Origin: JAOUEA01 sp963797635
GTDB taxonomy: Bacteria > Actinomycetota > UBA4738 > HRBIN12
Assembly: GCA_963797635.1 (NCBI GenBank)
Contig: CAWCPZ010000008.1
Coordinates: forward strand, 186,001 to 250,000
Direction: 5' to 3'
Length of the DNA: 64,000 nt
Positions 47,926-59,751 of this stretch are shown piece by piece. Position 1 is the stretch's first letter; each line of letters begins with the position of its first letter. The notes below the pieces were generated by a model. That model saw only the letters and a list, made by a program, of their open reading frames with translations, did not search any database and was not told the DNA's origin. A program made the position numbers and the translations under genes.

Positions 47926-49320
47926 CTAGCCGGCGAGCTCGGTGCAGAACTCGCCGAAGGCGTCCACGTACTGCTGGATGTCGTCCTCGGTGTGCTGCAC
48001 CGAGATCGTCCACTGCTCCTCGTCGCCGGGGGTCATGAAGATCCCGCGGTTCACCATGAACGGGTACGAGGCGTAGTAGAGCGCGGCGTTGGTCTCCAGG
48101 AAGTCGCGGTAGCTCGTGAGCGGCTCCTTCCGGTAGGAGACGCAGCCCTTGGCGCCCAGGTCCACGGTGTGGGCCGGGATGCCGGAGGACTCGATCACGC
48201 GGTCGCACCCTTCGGCCAGCATCGTGCCGAGCTTGCCGAGGTAGTCGTACGCCTCGGGCGTGAGCACCTCGGTGAGGGCCGCCAGCCCGGCCGCCGACGA
48301 CAGCGGGTTGCCGTTGAAGGTGCCCTGCTGCGCGGCGCCCTTCGTGACCCAGTTCATCGTGTCGGCCTCGCCGCCGAAGGCGCCGATCGTGACGCCGCCG
48401 CCGATGGCCTTGGCCCACGCCGCGAGGTGCGGCTTCACGCCGAAGCGCTCGGTGGCGCCGCCGTAGGCGATCGTGCCACCGCACTTGACCTCGTCGAAGA
48501 TCAGCCGCACGTCGTGCTGGTCGCACAGATCGCGCAGGCCCTGCAGGTACCCGTCCTTCGGCACGATGATCCCGACGTTCATCATCACCGGTTCCAGGAT
48601 GAGCGCGCCGATCTCGTCGCCGTGCTCGCCGAAGACCTCGGCCACCGCGTCCAGGTCGTTGAAGGGCACGATGATCGTGTCCTTCCACATCGACTTGGGC
48701 ACGCCCTTGGAGGTGGGCTCGGTGGTGTAGGCGCTGCCCGAGGCGTCGGCCGCCTCGCCACCGGTCTTGTCGCGCAGGCCCAACGCGTCGGCCTCCGGGA
48801 CCACCGAGAACATCAGCGCGTCGTGGTGACCGTGGTAGGAGCCTTCCATCTTCACGACGCGGTCCTTGCCGGTGGCGGCGCGGGCCACCCGCAGCGCGTC
48901 CATCGTGGCCTCGGTGCCCGAGTTCACGAAGCGGATCTGGTCCACCTGGAACCGTTTGCACAGCTCCTCGGCCAGGGCCACGGTGGGCTCGGTGGTGACG
49001 GCGAAGTGCACCGCCTCCTCGGCGGCCTTCTTCAGCGCCTCGACGATCTTGGGGTTGGCGTGACCCACGATGTTGACGCCGAAGCCACCGTGGAAGTCGG
49101 TGTACTCGGTGCCGTCCACGTCCCAGACCTTCGAGCCCTTGCCGGCCTTCAGGTACACGGGGTAGGGGTCGTTGCCCTGGAAGTTCGATGCGACGCCCGC
49201 CGGCATCACCTTGACGGCCCGCTGGTACAACGCGGCCGATCCCGGTGTGCGTTCGAGCCAGATCTTGGTTTCCCGATCGGCGATCTCCGCCGCGCGCGCG
49301 TTCAGACGTTCGACGTCCAC
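47926..49320 (-). CDS. Class III aminotransferase, glutamate-1-semialdehyde aminomutase-like
   Basis: 464 aa. PLP features: FVNSGTEATMDALRVARAAT, EGSYHGHHDALM, LIFDEVKCGGTIAYGG and the Schiff-base Lys in AAWAKAIGGGVTIGAFGG. VMPAGVASNFQGNDPYPVYL at the N-terminus is the HemL-family start. The DEVKCGG segment differs from the DEVMTGFR of true HemL, so it may be an aminomutase or transaminase of another substrate rather than the heme enzyme. GTG start after AGGAGGTGA, a full anti-16S match, suggests strong translation. Confidence 0.85.
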   Translation of the reverse strand: MDVERLNARAAEIADRETKIWLERTPGSAALYQRAVKVMPAGVASNFQGNDPYPVYLKAGKGSKVWDVDGTEYTDFHGGFGVNIVGHANPKIVEALKKAAEEAVHFAVTTEPTVALAEELCKRFQVDQIRFVNSGTEATMDALRVARAATGKDRVVKMEGSYHGHHDALMFSVVPEADALGLRDKTGGEAADASGSAYTTEPTSKGVPKSMWKDTIIVPFNDLDAVAEVFGEHGDEIGALILEPVMMNVGIIVPKDGYLQGLRDLCDQHDVRLIFDEVKCGGTIAYGGATERFGVKPHLAAWAKAIGGGVTIGAFGGEADTMNWVTKGAAQQGTFNGNPLSSAAGLAALTEVLTPEAYDYLGKLGTMLAEGCDRVIESSGIPAHTVDLGAKGCVSYRKEPLTSYRDFLETNAALYYASYPFMVNRGIFMTPGDEEQWTISVQHTEDDIQQYVDAFGEFCTELAG

Positions 49321-49346
49321 GCGTATCACCTCCTGTGAGTCCGCAA

Positions 49347-49376
49347 AGGGTACTTGGCTGGCCCCTGACCAGGCAA
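49347..49376 (-). promoter_or_regulatory. Promoter of the aminotransferase gene
   Basis: On the minus strand TTGCCT (49376-49371) and TACCCT (49352-49347) are 18 bp apart, with about 26 nt from -10 to the GTG at 49320. The strong Shine-Dalgarno lies in between. Confidence 0.5.
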
Positions 49377-49427
49377 TGTGACGTTCCGGTGGAGCCTCGG
49401 CAGTCCTATGCACCCACCTGAAGTTGC

Positions 49428-49925
49428 TCAGGGGCGATAGTTCGTGAACTGCAACGCCAGCCCGAAATCGTGACCCTTCACCGCGGCGATCGCCTTCTGG
49501 AGGTCGTCCTTGCTCTTGCCCAGGACGCGCACCTGTGCTCCCTGGATCTGCGTCTGGATCTTCGGCACTTCCTGACGCACGAACTTGGAGATCTCCTTGG
49601 TCTTCTCGTCGCTGATACCGGTGACGACCGTGACCGTCTGGCGCGCCGTGCCCTTGGCGGCTTCCTCGACCGTGCCTGCCTGCAGGGACTTCAAGGGGAT
49701 GTTGCGCTTGATCGCGCGTTCCTGGAGCACCTGCCAGGCCGCTTTCAGCCGATCCTCCGTGGAGGAATGCAGCTCGATGGCCTCGTCCTTCAGCTCCACG
49801 GTGGTGCCGGTGTTCTTGAAGTCGAAGCGCTGGGAGAGCTCGCGGCCGGTCTGGTCGACGGCGTTGCGGACCTCCTGCATGTCGACCTCGGACACGATGT
49901 CGAAGCTGAACTGATCTTTCGCCAT
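49428..49925 (-). CDS. yajQ: YajQ-family nucleotide-binding protein
   Basis: 165 aa. MAKDQFSFDIVSEVDMQEVR, the segment around SQRFDFKNT and the C-terminal LQFTNYRP are the YajQ/UPF0234 hallmarks. Members bind nucleotides, including cyclic di-GMP in Xanthomonas, and RNA. ATG 49925 is preceded by TATCCT six bases upstream, a leaderless layout. Confidence 0.94.
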   Translation of the reverse strand: MAKDQFSFDIVSEVDMQEVRNAVDQTGRELSQRFDFKNTGTTVELKDEAIELHSSTEDRLKAAWQVLQERAIKRNIPLKSLQAGTVEEAAKGTARQTVTVVTGISDEKTKEISKFVRQEVPKIQTQIQGAQVRVLGKSKDDLQKAIAAVKGHDFGLALQFTNYRP

Positions 49926-49931
49926 GGCGGC

Positions 49932-49937
49932 AGGATA
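49932..49937 (-). promoter_or_regulatory. Putative -10 (TATCCT) of yajQ, leaderless layout
   Basis: Minus-strand TATCCT ends six bases before the yajQ ATG. No strong -35 is visible. Confidence 0.4.
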
Positions 49938-50008
49938 CCGTCGTCGGTCGAGGGGCGTCCCCGGGTGCCCGTCCGGTCGCGGGTTCGCTATCCTCGTCGG
50001 GCACTCGC

Positions 50009-50093
50009 GGGAGGATGCCCGAGTGGCCAAAGGGAGCGGCCTGTAAAGTCGCCGGCGTAGCCTACGGAGGTTCGAATCCTCCTCCTCCCACCA
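50009..50093 (+). tRNA. tRNA-Tyr (anticodon GTA)
   Basis: Acceptor stem GGGAGGA (50009-50015) pairs with TCCTCCC (50083-50089), discriminator A at 50090 and encoded CCA at 50091-50093. The anticodon stem GCGGC/GTCGC encloses loop CTGTAAA with anticodon GTA (50043-50045). A long variable arm fits class II bacterial tRNA-Tyr. T-stem GGAGG/CCTCC with TTCGAAT loop. TATCCT at 49989-49994 may be its -10. Confidence 0.95.
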
Positions 50094-50360
50094 CCACCGA
50101 CCACCAACCGGACGACCCAACCCCACCGACCCACCCGACCCTGGGTGCTCTCAAACGTCTCGTGGACGTGCCTGGCATGGCTGCGGGCTGAGACCGAGCG
50201 GGTGTTCAAGATCCGCGGATTGCTGGATTGCCGCAGCGGGTGCTATCGTCCGTTGCGCAGAAGCGCACCTTTGGCCTGGCACGACGCAGCAAGGCGCAGG
50301 AACTCGAAGGTCTCGAAGGAGCGGCACATCTCGCGTCCGGTCGCCGCTCCATCAGAAGGG

Positions 50361-52051
50361 ATGAACCCCGTGACGAAGGTTCTCCGGCCCGGCCGCTCGG
50401 TCGTGGCGCTGTCGGTCGCCGTGCTCGCCGCCTCGCTCGTGGTGGCAGCGCCGGCCGCCGCCGCTGTGTGCCTAGACTCGCCGGCGGGCCTGCTCGGACG
50501 CTGGCCGGGCGACGGCACGACTGCCGATGTTGCGCATGGACGTGACGGCACCCTCGTCCTCGGTACCACGTACGAGGCGGGGACGGTCAACCAGGCGTTC
50601 TCCTTCGATGGCGGCGACGACCAGGTGACGGTTTCCGACGATCCGGATTGGACGATCGACGGCGACTTCACGATCGACACGTGGGTCACGATGGACGACC
50701 TCAGCGGGGAGTCGAAGGTGTTCGTCGGTCAGTCAGCTGGTCAGGTTGCGCCGAAGTGGATGTTCTGGCGCCGCGACGACGGGCAGCTGGGCTTCCTCTA
50801 CGGCGACGGCGTCTCCGGGGTCGACGCGGTGATGTATCCGTGGACCCCCACGCTCGGGCAGTGGTACCACGTGGCCGTCACGCGATCGGGCACCACGTTC
50901 ACGCTCTACGTCGACGGGGCCCAGGTCGCCTCGGCCACGTCGTCGGCACCGATCGTGGACGTCGCCGGGCCGCTCACCCTGGGGAGCGCGCAGAACGAGT
51001 TCTTCCTCGAGGGTGCGCTTGACGAGCCGGAGATCTACCAGCGCGCCTTGAGCGGCGCGGAGATCGACGCGATCCATGACGCCGGGAGCGCCGCCCGTTG
51101 TGCGATCACGCGGTCGACCCTCTCGTTGACCGGCCCGGGAACCGCGCACCCGAGCGAGACGATCACACTGGACGGCACGCTCGGGCTCTCGGGCGGCGTG
51201 TCGGTAGACGCGAAGGCGGTGACGATCAGCCGCACGATCGACGGCGGCACCCCGACGTCGCTGCCGGGTGTCACGACGGCGGCCGACGGCACGTTCAGCT
51301 TCCAGGACACTCCGGGAGAGGGACTCGTCACGTACCGCGCGACGTTCGCAGGAGCGACCAACGTCTCGGCGGAGAACGCCTTCGAGACCGTCGAGGTCGG
51401 CAGGCAGGCCTCGACGCTCTCGGTGGCTTCGTCAGCGTCGAAGATCAAGCTCGGCGGCGGGGTCACGATCCGCGCCCACTTGGACGGTGGCGACACGAAC
51501 CGGACAGTGACGATCTGGGCGGTGCCCCACGGGGCCTCGAAGAAACTCCTCAGGAAGGCCGAGGTGAACGGGAGCGGCAACCTCTCCGTCCGCCACCGAC
51601 CCACACGCGAGACCGAGTACTACGCGACCTACGCAGGGCGACGTGGCGTCGGAGCCCGACACCTCCCCGCGGAAGACGGTGCGCGTCGTGCCTCGGTGGA
51701 TCGTCAGGGTGCTGGGCGGATACGCAACGGTCGGAGGTGTCCGCCTCTATCACTTCTCCTCGCGCTGCGGGCCGAACGACGCGACGGGATGCCCGGCCGC
51801 GAGGTTCACCCTCGAACCCCGGCACCCTCGCGAGCCCGTCTCCTTCGAGGGTCGCTATTGCCACAAGGGCAGGTGCGTGCATGACCACTCGTCGTTCCGG
51901 CTCAACCGCGAGGGCACGGGCTTCGGTGTGGATCTACTACCGCGACCGATCGGTCATCGGCTGGCGGCTCGACTTCCGACTCATCTTCGGCGGGGACGAG
52001 GATCACCTGGGCGCCAGGACGACGTGGGTGAAGACGAGGGTCACGGCGTAG
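50361..52051 (+). CDS. Secreted LamG-domain protein with Ig-like repeats (two frameshifts)
   Basis: About 560 aa. A signal peptide (VVALSVAVLAASLVVAAPAA) is followed by a LamG/concanavalin-type domain (about residues 40-235) with LLGRWPGDGTTADVAHGRDG, QWYHVAVTRSGTTFTLYVDG and YQRALSGAEIDAIHDAG. One or two Ig-like beta-sandwich segments follow (STLSLTGPGTAHPSETITLD; SKIKLGGGVTIRAHLDGGDT). The C-terminal part needs single-base corrections near 51636 and 51915 to give SEPDTSPRKTVRVVPRWIVR, then VRLYHFSSRCGPND and YYRDRSVIGWRLDFRLIFGG. GTG 50370 is an alternative start. Likely binds surface glycans; target unknown. Confidence 0.8.
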
Positions 52052-52128
52052 CGCCACGGCTACACGGGTGGCTCCTGGCGAGGCGATTTGAAGTGCGTTC
52101 TCACCAGAGTGACGGTCGCCCGGATATC

Positions 52129-53464
52129 TCAGACGGAACGTGACACGGCGAAGAGCCGCCAGGTTCCGGGGACGCCCTTCAGGTGGTGCTCGCCGCGGTC
52201 CTCGAACGCGATCTCGGATCCCACGACGAGGTCCTTCACCGTCGAGGACACCACGGTCTCGCCGGCGCCCGCCTCGGCCATGACGCGCGCGCCGAGGTGG
52301 ACCGCGATGCCTCCGACGTCTCCGTCGACGAGGTCGATCTCGCCGGTGTGCAGGCCGGCTCGAACGTCGACGCCGATCGCGCGGAGGAACTCGTGGATCG
52401 CCTCTGCGCATCGGATCGCGCGGGCGGGACCGTCGAAGGTCGCGAGGAATCCGTCACCGGTCGTCTTCACCTCTCGTCCTTCGAACCGGTCGAGCGCTCG
52501 GCGGACGAGCCGGTCGTGCTCGGCGAGGAGCTCTCGCCATCTGGCGTCTCCGATCTCGGCCGCGCGGTCTGTCGAGCCGACGATATCGGTGAAGAGTACG
52601 GTCGCGAGCACGCGGTCGTGTTGCGGGGCCGGGCGGGAGCCCGTGACGAAGTGCTCGATCTCGCGCAGCAGTGCATCCTGGTCGCCCGACCACAACAGGC
52701 TGCCTCGGCCCGGCAGCTCGACGTACGTTGCGCCAGGGATGTGTTCAGCCAGGTAGCGGCCGTGCCCGGACTCGACCGGCGTATCCGTCCGAGCGACGAC
52801 GAGCGTCGGAACCTGGATGGCCGGCAGGATCCCACGGATGTCCGTCGCGTTGATCATGTCGACCATCGAGGCGGCGGTTCCCGGGCTCACGGAATGACGC
52901 TCGTAACGCCCCCATGACTCGCGGAGCGCAACGTCATCTGCGTCGTCCGGGTCGAACAGGTCGAGCATCATCCCCGTGCCCCACTTCGACTCGAACGCCT
53001 GGATGATGGTTCGACGTCTGGTCGACGGTGAGTCCCCACGGATAGTCGTCGGTGCGCGTCAATCGTGCGAACCCGTCGATGAGGACGAGGGCGCGCACGC
53101 GATCCGGGTACGTCGCCGCGAAGACGCACGCGAGGAACCCACCGGCCATCGCCGTCACGATGGCTGCCTTCTCGCTCCCGATGTCGTCGAGCACGGCCCG
53201 CAGGTCGTCCATCCACTCCTCGAGCGTCGGAAGCGCCGTCGCCGGCACGGGATCCGACAGGCCGACGCCGCGCTTGTCGAAGCGGATCACACGCGCGAAC
53301 GCGGAGAGACGGTCGTTGAACCGAGCGAGCGGTCTGACCTCGCGCTCGATCTCGACGTTGCTGAACCACTGCTCGGCGACGACGACGTCGACGGGACCCG
53401 AGCCGAGGGTTCGATAGGCGATATGGACGTCCCCGCTCTTCGCGTACCGGGTGGTGCTTGCCAT
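52129..53464 (-). CDS. Alpha/beta-hydrolase - class III nucleotide cyclase fusion (one frameshift)
   Basis: About 444 aa. Residues 1-260: alpha/beta hydrolase fold with FDKRGVGLSDP and YPDRVRALVLIDG, but the nucleophile elbow reads TAMAGG, so the catalytic Ser position appears to be Met. Residues 270-440: class III adenylate/guanylate cyclase domain with metal Asp in ATVLFTDIVGSTDRAAEIG, KTTGDGFLATFD and HLGARVMAEAG. The frame breaks near 53010; one base removed gives TIIQAFESKWGTG before MMLDLFDPDDADDVALRESW. The hydrolase domain probably senses a small molecule and tunes cyclic nucleotide output. Confidence 0.88.
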
Positions 53465-53547
53465 AGGGTTCAGTGTGGGCCCGACGGCGTTCGGCCGGCA
53501 AGCGAGGGGCCGGTCGCATGGGTACGATCGGATCGGAGGTACGAGCG

Positions 53548-54403
53548 ATGAGCAAGGGCAAGAAGGGATCATCACGGTAAGGATCACCACGGCAAGGCGG
53601 CTGCGTCCGGTGACGAGCCGAGTCCTTCCGGCAAGATGAAGCGGAAGGAGTACGAGCGGGAGATGCGGATCCTCCAGGGTGAACTCGTGGCGATGCAGGA
53701 GTGGGTCAAGGCCACCGGCGCCAGGGTCTGCATCGTGTTCGAGGGCGTGGATAGCGCGGGCAAGGGAGGCACGATCCGGCGGATCACCGAACGAACGAGT
53801 CCACGGGTCTTCAAGCACATCGCCCTGCCCGCACCGGATGCGCGGGTCCAGTCGCAGATGTACATCCAGCGCTACATGGCGCATTTCCCGTCGGCGGGGC
53901 AGGTCGTGATCTTCGACCGCAGCTGGTACAACCGGGCCGGCGTCGAGCCCGTCATGGGCTATTGCACGCCGGAAGAGACCGCTCGGTTCCTCACCATGGT
54001 GCCCCTGGTCGAGAAGGCGATGGTCGATGACGGCATCATCCTGATCAAGTACTTCCTCAACGTCAGCCGCGACGAGCAGACCCGGAGGCTCGAGAGCCGG
54101 ATCGACGACCCGCGGAAGGTCTGGAAGCTTTCGCCCACGGATCTGAAGTCGTACAGGCGTCGATACGCCTACCTTCGAGCCCGAGACACGATGATCGTCG
54201 AGACCAGCTCCGGGTGGGCGCCCTGGCACATCGTGGACAACGATGACAAGAAGCGCGGCCGGCTGAACATCATCACCCACCTCCTCGGTCAGATCCCCTA
54301 CGAGCCCCCGGGGCCGATGGATGTGAAGATGCCCAAGCCGCCGAGCCACGGTGGGTACTCCGAACCGGAGTCGTCGCGGCCGAACATCCCGACACCGTTC
54401 TGA
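53548..54403 (+). CDS. ppk2: Polyphosphate kinase 2 (one frameshift near the start)
   Basis: About 284 aa. Walker A GVDSAGKGGTIRRITERTSP and FDRSWYNRAGVEPVMGYC are Ppk2 class I signatures, with YFLNVSRDEQTRRLESRIDD and APWHIVDNDDKKRGRLN downstream. ATG 53548 behind GGAGGT starts a Lys/His-rich leader (MSKGKK, then DHHGKDHHGKAAASGDEPSP) once one extra base near 53567 is removed; otherwise the in-frame start is ATG 53636. The enzyme uses polyphosphate to phosphorylate nucleoside diphosphates. It overlaps the P-type ATPase gene (TGATG). Confidence 0.94.
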
Positions 54404-57164
54404 TGCCGGCCGTGACCGAGAACGCCGACATGCACCAGGACCCTTCTTCAGGGACGGCCTGGTACGGGCTGGCGCCAGGGGACGTTGCGAAGCGGCTCGA
54501 TGTCGATCCAGCCCAGGGTCTGTCCGCAGCGAAAGCCGCGGAGCTGCTGGAGGCGAACGGGCCCAACGCATTGCCGGCTGAGGCGACGATGCCGGGTTGG
54601 AAGCAGTTCCTGGCCCAGTACCGGAGCTACATGCAGATCATCCTCGTCGTGGCGGCCGTCGCCTCGATCCTGATCGGAGAGATCTCCACGGGCCTCGCTG
54701 TCCTGGCGATCACGGCGGTGAACGCGCTCGGGGGGATGCGCCAACAGGGCAAGGCGGAGAGCGCCATGAACGCGCTGCAATCGATGCTCAAGGCGTCCGC
54801 CAGGGTCCGGCGTGACGGCACGGAGACCGAGATCGGTGCCGACCAGGTGGTGGTCGGCGACGTCGTACTCCTGTCGGCGGGCGACGACGTCTGCGCCGAC
54901 GGGCGGATCATCGAGGCCGCGTCGCTGCAGATCGACGAGTCCGGGCTGACCGGGGAGAGCGTCCCCGCGTCCAAGAGCGCCGAGGCGATCACCGACGAGG
55001 AGCCCGGCGTGGGGGATCAGTCGAACATGGCGTTCATGAACTCTCCGGTCACGCACGGGAGCGGTGTGATGATCGTCACCGGGACGGGAGACGGCACCGA
55101 GGTCGGCCGCATCTCGGGCATGTTGAAGTCGACGCCGACCCTGAAGACTCCGTTGACCGCGCAGCTGGACACCTTGACGTTGTGGATCGCGGGGGCGGCC
55201 GCTCTGACGATCGTCATCATGTTCGCGCTCGGGATCTCCCGCGACCAGCCGACCGAGACGATCTTCACGACCGCCATCGCGCTGGCGCTCGCCGCCGTGC
55301 CGATGGCGATGCCGACGGTCCTGCAGGTGATCCTGTCGAAGGGATCGACGAACCTGGCAGCCCACGGCGCCGTCGTGAAGAACCTCGCCTCGGTCGAGAC
55401 CCTGGGCTCGACCTCGGCGATCAACTCGGACAAGACCGGGACCCTGACGATGAACGAAGTCACGGTCGTCGAGGTGATCGACCCGACGGACCGCTACACG
55501 ATCACCGGGATGGGCTACGGCCTCGACGGGGACGTCGAGCACGCCGTCGGCAACACGAACACGATCGAGGATGCGATCGTGCCGTTCTTGATCGCCAACG
55601 ACGCCAAGCTGGTCGACGGCAAGGTCGTCGGCGATCCCACCGAAGGAGCGCTGCTCGTCCTCGGACACAAGGCCAATTGGACGTCGAGGGCACACGGGCC
55701 ACCCACCCCCGCCTCGCGACACTGCCGTTCGACCCCACCTACAAGCTCATGGCGGTCTTCGCCGATGCCAAGGACGCATCCGGGAACGCCGTCGTTCGGA
55801 TGTTCGTCAAGGGAGCCGGTCCCGCGGTGATCGGGCATGCGGCATCCGCCCTGGCGAACGGCGCGAGCGTTCCCTGGGGCGACGAGCAGAACGAGCGAGC
55901 CAACCAGGAGATGCAACGCTTGGGCGAGCAAGGCCTGCGGATCATGGTCGCGGCCATGCGGGACATCCAACCCTCGGACTTCGATCCCGATGGCGACCTG
56001 TTGTCGCAGGTGAAGGACCTCCAGATGACGGCGATGGTGGGGATGATCGATCCACCCAGGGCCGAGTCCAAAGACGCGGTTCGCAACGCGCAGGCCGCCA
56101 ACATCCGGGTGCGGATGGTGACCGGCGACGACGTCGTCACCGGCGCCGCGATCGCGAAGCAACTGGGTATCCCCGGTGAGGCCATCCTCGGTGCGGACTT
56201 CGCTGCCCTCTCGGCGGAGGAGCGGCTCGCACGCATCGACGGCATCGGTGTCGTGGGGCGGGTGGCGCCCGAGCACAAGGTGCTGATGGTGGACACGCTG
56301 CGCAAGCAAGGGGACGTCGTGGCCATGACGGGCGACGGCGTCAACGACGCCCCGGCGATCAAGGCAGCCGACATCGGCATCGCGATGGGCACCGGCACCG
56401 AGGTCGCCAAGAACGCCGGCAAGATGATCCTCACCGACGACAACTTCGCCACGATCGTGCGGGCCGTCTCCGAGGGACGCAAGCTCTACGACAACATGCT
56501 CAAGTACATCCGCTTCATGTTGGTGGCGCTCGTCACGTACATCGTGACGTTCCTGGTGGCGAGCCTCCTGAACATCGCCGCGGGGCAGCCCTTCACGGCC
56601 GTCCAGATCCTGTGGATCAACTTCCTGATCACGGCTCCCGTCGGCATCGCGCTGGGCCTGGACAAGGCAACCCCAGGGCTGATGGGTCGGAAGCCGCGTC
56701 CCCGTTCGGCCTCCATCATGTCCCGTTCCGTCATCACGACCGTGGGGTTGGTCGGCCTCTTCATGTCCGCGGCGATCGACCTCGTGATCGTGTTCGGTCG
56801 TGACCACTACGACAACGTGGCGATCGGCAGCACGATGGGCCTCGTGGCGTTCTCGCTGATGCTCGTGATCGCAGCCTTCGAATCCCGCGACGAGAAGGAG
56901 TCGATCCTCCGGATGGAGACGTTCGACAACAACGTCGTGAACCTCACGATCCTGATCGAGGTCGTGCTTGCGATCTTGATCGCTCGGGGTGGCTTGCTGA
57001 CGTCGCTGCTGAACACCCAGGCTCTGACCGGCCGGCAATGGCTGATCGGCGGCGCTCTTCCTGCCCTGGCGTTGTTCATCCTGTGGGAGCTCGGCAAGTT
57101 GATCGCCCGTCGTGCATCCGGGCGTGCGGAGGCGGCGACACCGGCCGAGTCGGTCGCCACCTGA
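54403..57164 (+). CDS. P-type cation-transporting ATPase (one frameshift)
   Basis: About 920 aa. N-terminal cation-ATPase domain, actuator TGES in ESGLTGESVPASKS, phosphorylation site INSDKTGTLTMNE, nucleotide domain KGAGPAV, and hinge MTGDGVNDAPAIKAADIG. C-terminal TM helices complete a P2/P3-like pump. In helix M4 the usual PEGLP is replaced by VPMAMPTV, so the ion-binding Glu is missing and the substrate cannot be inferred from P2A calcium pumps. One base is missing near 55676-55682; restoring it joins HKANW to DVEGTRATHPRLATLPFD. Cotranscribed with ppk2 and a nitroreductase gene. Confidence 0.92.
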
Positions 57165-57683
57165 TGATGGAGACATGGGATGCGATCCGGGCTCGTCGGA
57201 ACGTGCGGGAGTACGAGGACCGGCCCATCCCGAAGGATGACCTGGAGCGGATCCTGGAGGCCGCGCGGCGTACGCCCTCCTCGATGAACGAACAGCCGTG
57301 GGACTTCGTGCTGTGCACCGAGCGCACGACCCTCCAACGGCTCGCCGAGACCTGGCGGTACGCCGGTCACGTCGCAGGATCTGCCGCGACGGTCGTCCTC
57401 GTGGCGCCGATGCCCGCCGACCAGGACTCGCGCGATTGGATCTTCTACGACATGGGGCAGGCGACCATGAACATGATGCTCGCCGCGGCCGACCTCGGCA
57501 TCGGGAGTTCCCACGCAGCACTGGACGATCAAGCCCTCGCCCGGCGGATCCTGAACCTTCCCGAGGATCGCTTCTGCGTCGGACTCGTCGCGTTCGGCTA
57601 TCCCGTCGGATCGCCCACTCACGCCGATCGCCCGGCCCGACCGCCGTCCGCTGGACGACGTCGTCCACCGCGAACGCTGGTGA
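57164..57683 (+). CDS. Nitroreductase-family FMN oxidoreductase (one frameshift at the 3' end)
   Basis: About 172 aa. MMETWDAIRARRNVREYEDR and TPSSMNEQPWDFVLCTERTT are the FMN-binding start; QATMNMMLAAADLGIGSSH and FCVGLVAFGYPVG follow. One extra base near 57643 hides the conserved ending RPLDDVVHRERW and TGA at 57681-57683. ATG overlaps the ATPase stop, so ppk2, the pump and this gene form one operon. Electron acceptor unknown: quinones, nitro compounds or F420-like substrates are possible. Confidence 0.9.
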
Positions 57684-57711
57684 AGAGCGCGGGATCGCAC
57701 CCGCGTCTCCG

Positions 57712-58107
57712 TCACCGTCCCGAGATCGGACGGGGCGACCCGCCACAATGATGCTGAACGGTGCCGATGAGTTCGCCGACGTTGACCGGCTTGGAGACGT
57801 ACCCGTCGAACCCGGCCGCCAGGAACCGCTCACGGTCTCCCAGCATCGCCTGGGCGGTGACCGCGAGCACGGGGATCGCCGCGGTGCGCTCGTCGGTGCG
57901 CAGCCGGCGTAGTGCTTCGACGCCATCGGCGTCGGGCAACTGGATATCCATGAGCACCAGATCCGGCGTGTGTTCGACCGCCAGGCCGACCGCCTCTCCA
58001 CCCGTCGTCGCCTCGATGGCTCGGTAGCCCGTCGCGATCAGGACGTCGCGGAAGAGCTTCATGTTCATCTCGTTGTCCTCGACGACGAGGATCCGTTCGC
58101 CCGCCAT
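57712..58107 (-). CDS. Single-domain response regulator (receiver only)
   Basis: 131 aa CheY-like receiver: acidic pair in ILVVEDNEMNMKLFRD, phospho-Asp in DLVLMDIQLPDADGVEALRR, Thr in PVLAVTAQAM and Lys in GYVSKPVNVGELI. No output domain. It starts 3 nt after the histidine kinase stop, so they are cotranscribed and it likely takes phosphate from that kinase. It probably passes the signal by protein contact. Confidence 0.93.
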   Translation of the reverse strand: MAGERILVVEDNEMNMKLFRDVLIATGYRAIEATTGGEAVGLAVEHTPDLVLMDIQLPDADGVEALRRLRTDERTAAIPVLAVTAQAMLGDRERFLAAGFDGYVSKPVNVGELIGTVQHHCGGSPRPISGR

Positions 58108-58110
58108 GAC

Positions 58111-59649
<1,539 letters not shown>

Positions 59650-59751
59650 GGCTCTGGGCCAGCGGATCGGAGCCCCGGGTCAGCGGCCCTCGCTGCTCGT
59701 CCAGCGGCGCCCTTCGTCGCTGCTCGCGATGTGCGCGCGTCCGACACGGCC

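Noticed and set aside
50094..50144. ACC-rich run after tRNA-Tyr as a repeat or terminator
   Set aside because: No stem and no regular unit beyond C-rich simple sequence.
55515..58001. 828-residue minus-strand frame opposite the P-type ATPase
   Set aside because: His/Arg/Asp-rich low-complexity translation with no domain, fully antisense to a well-supported gene. Typical shadow frame of high G+C coding DNA.
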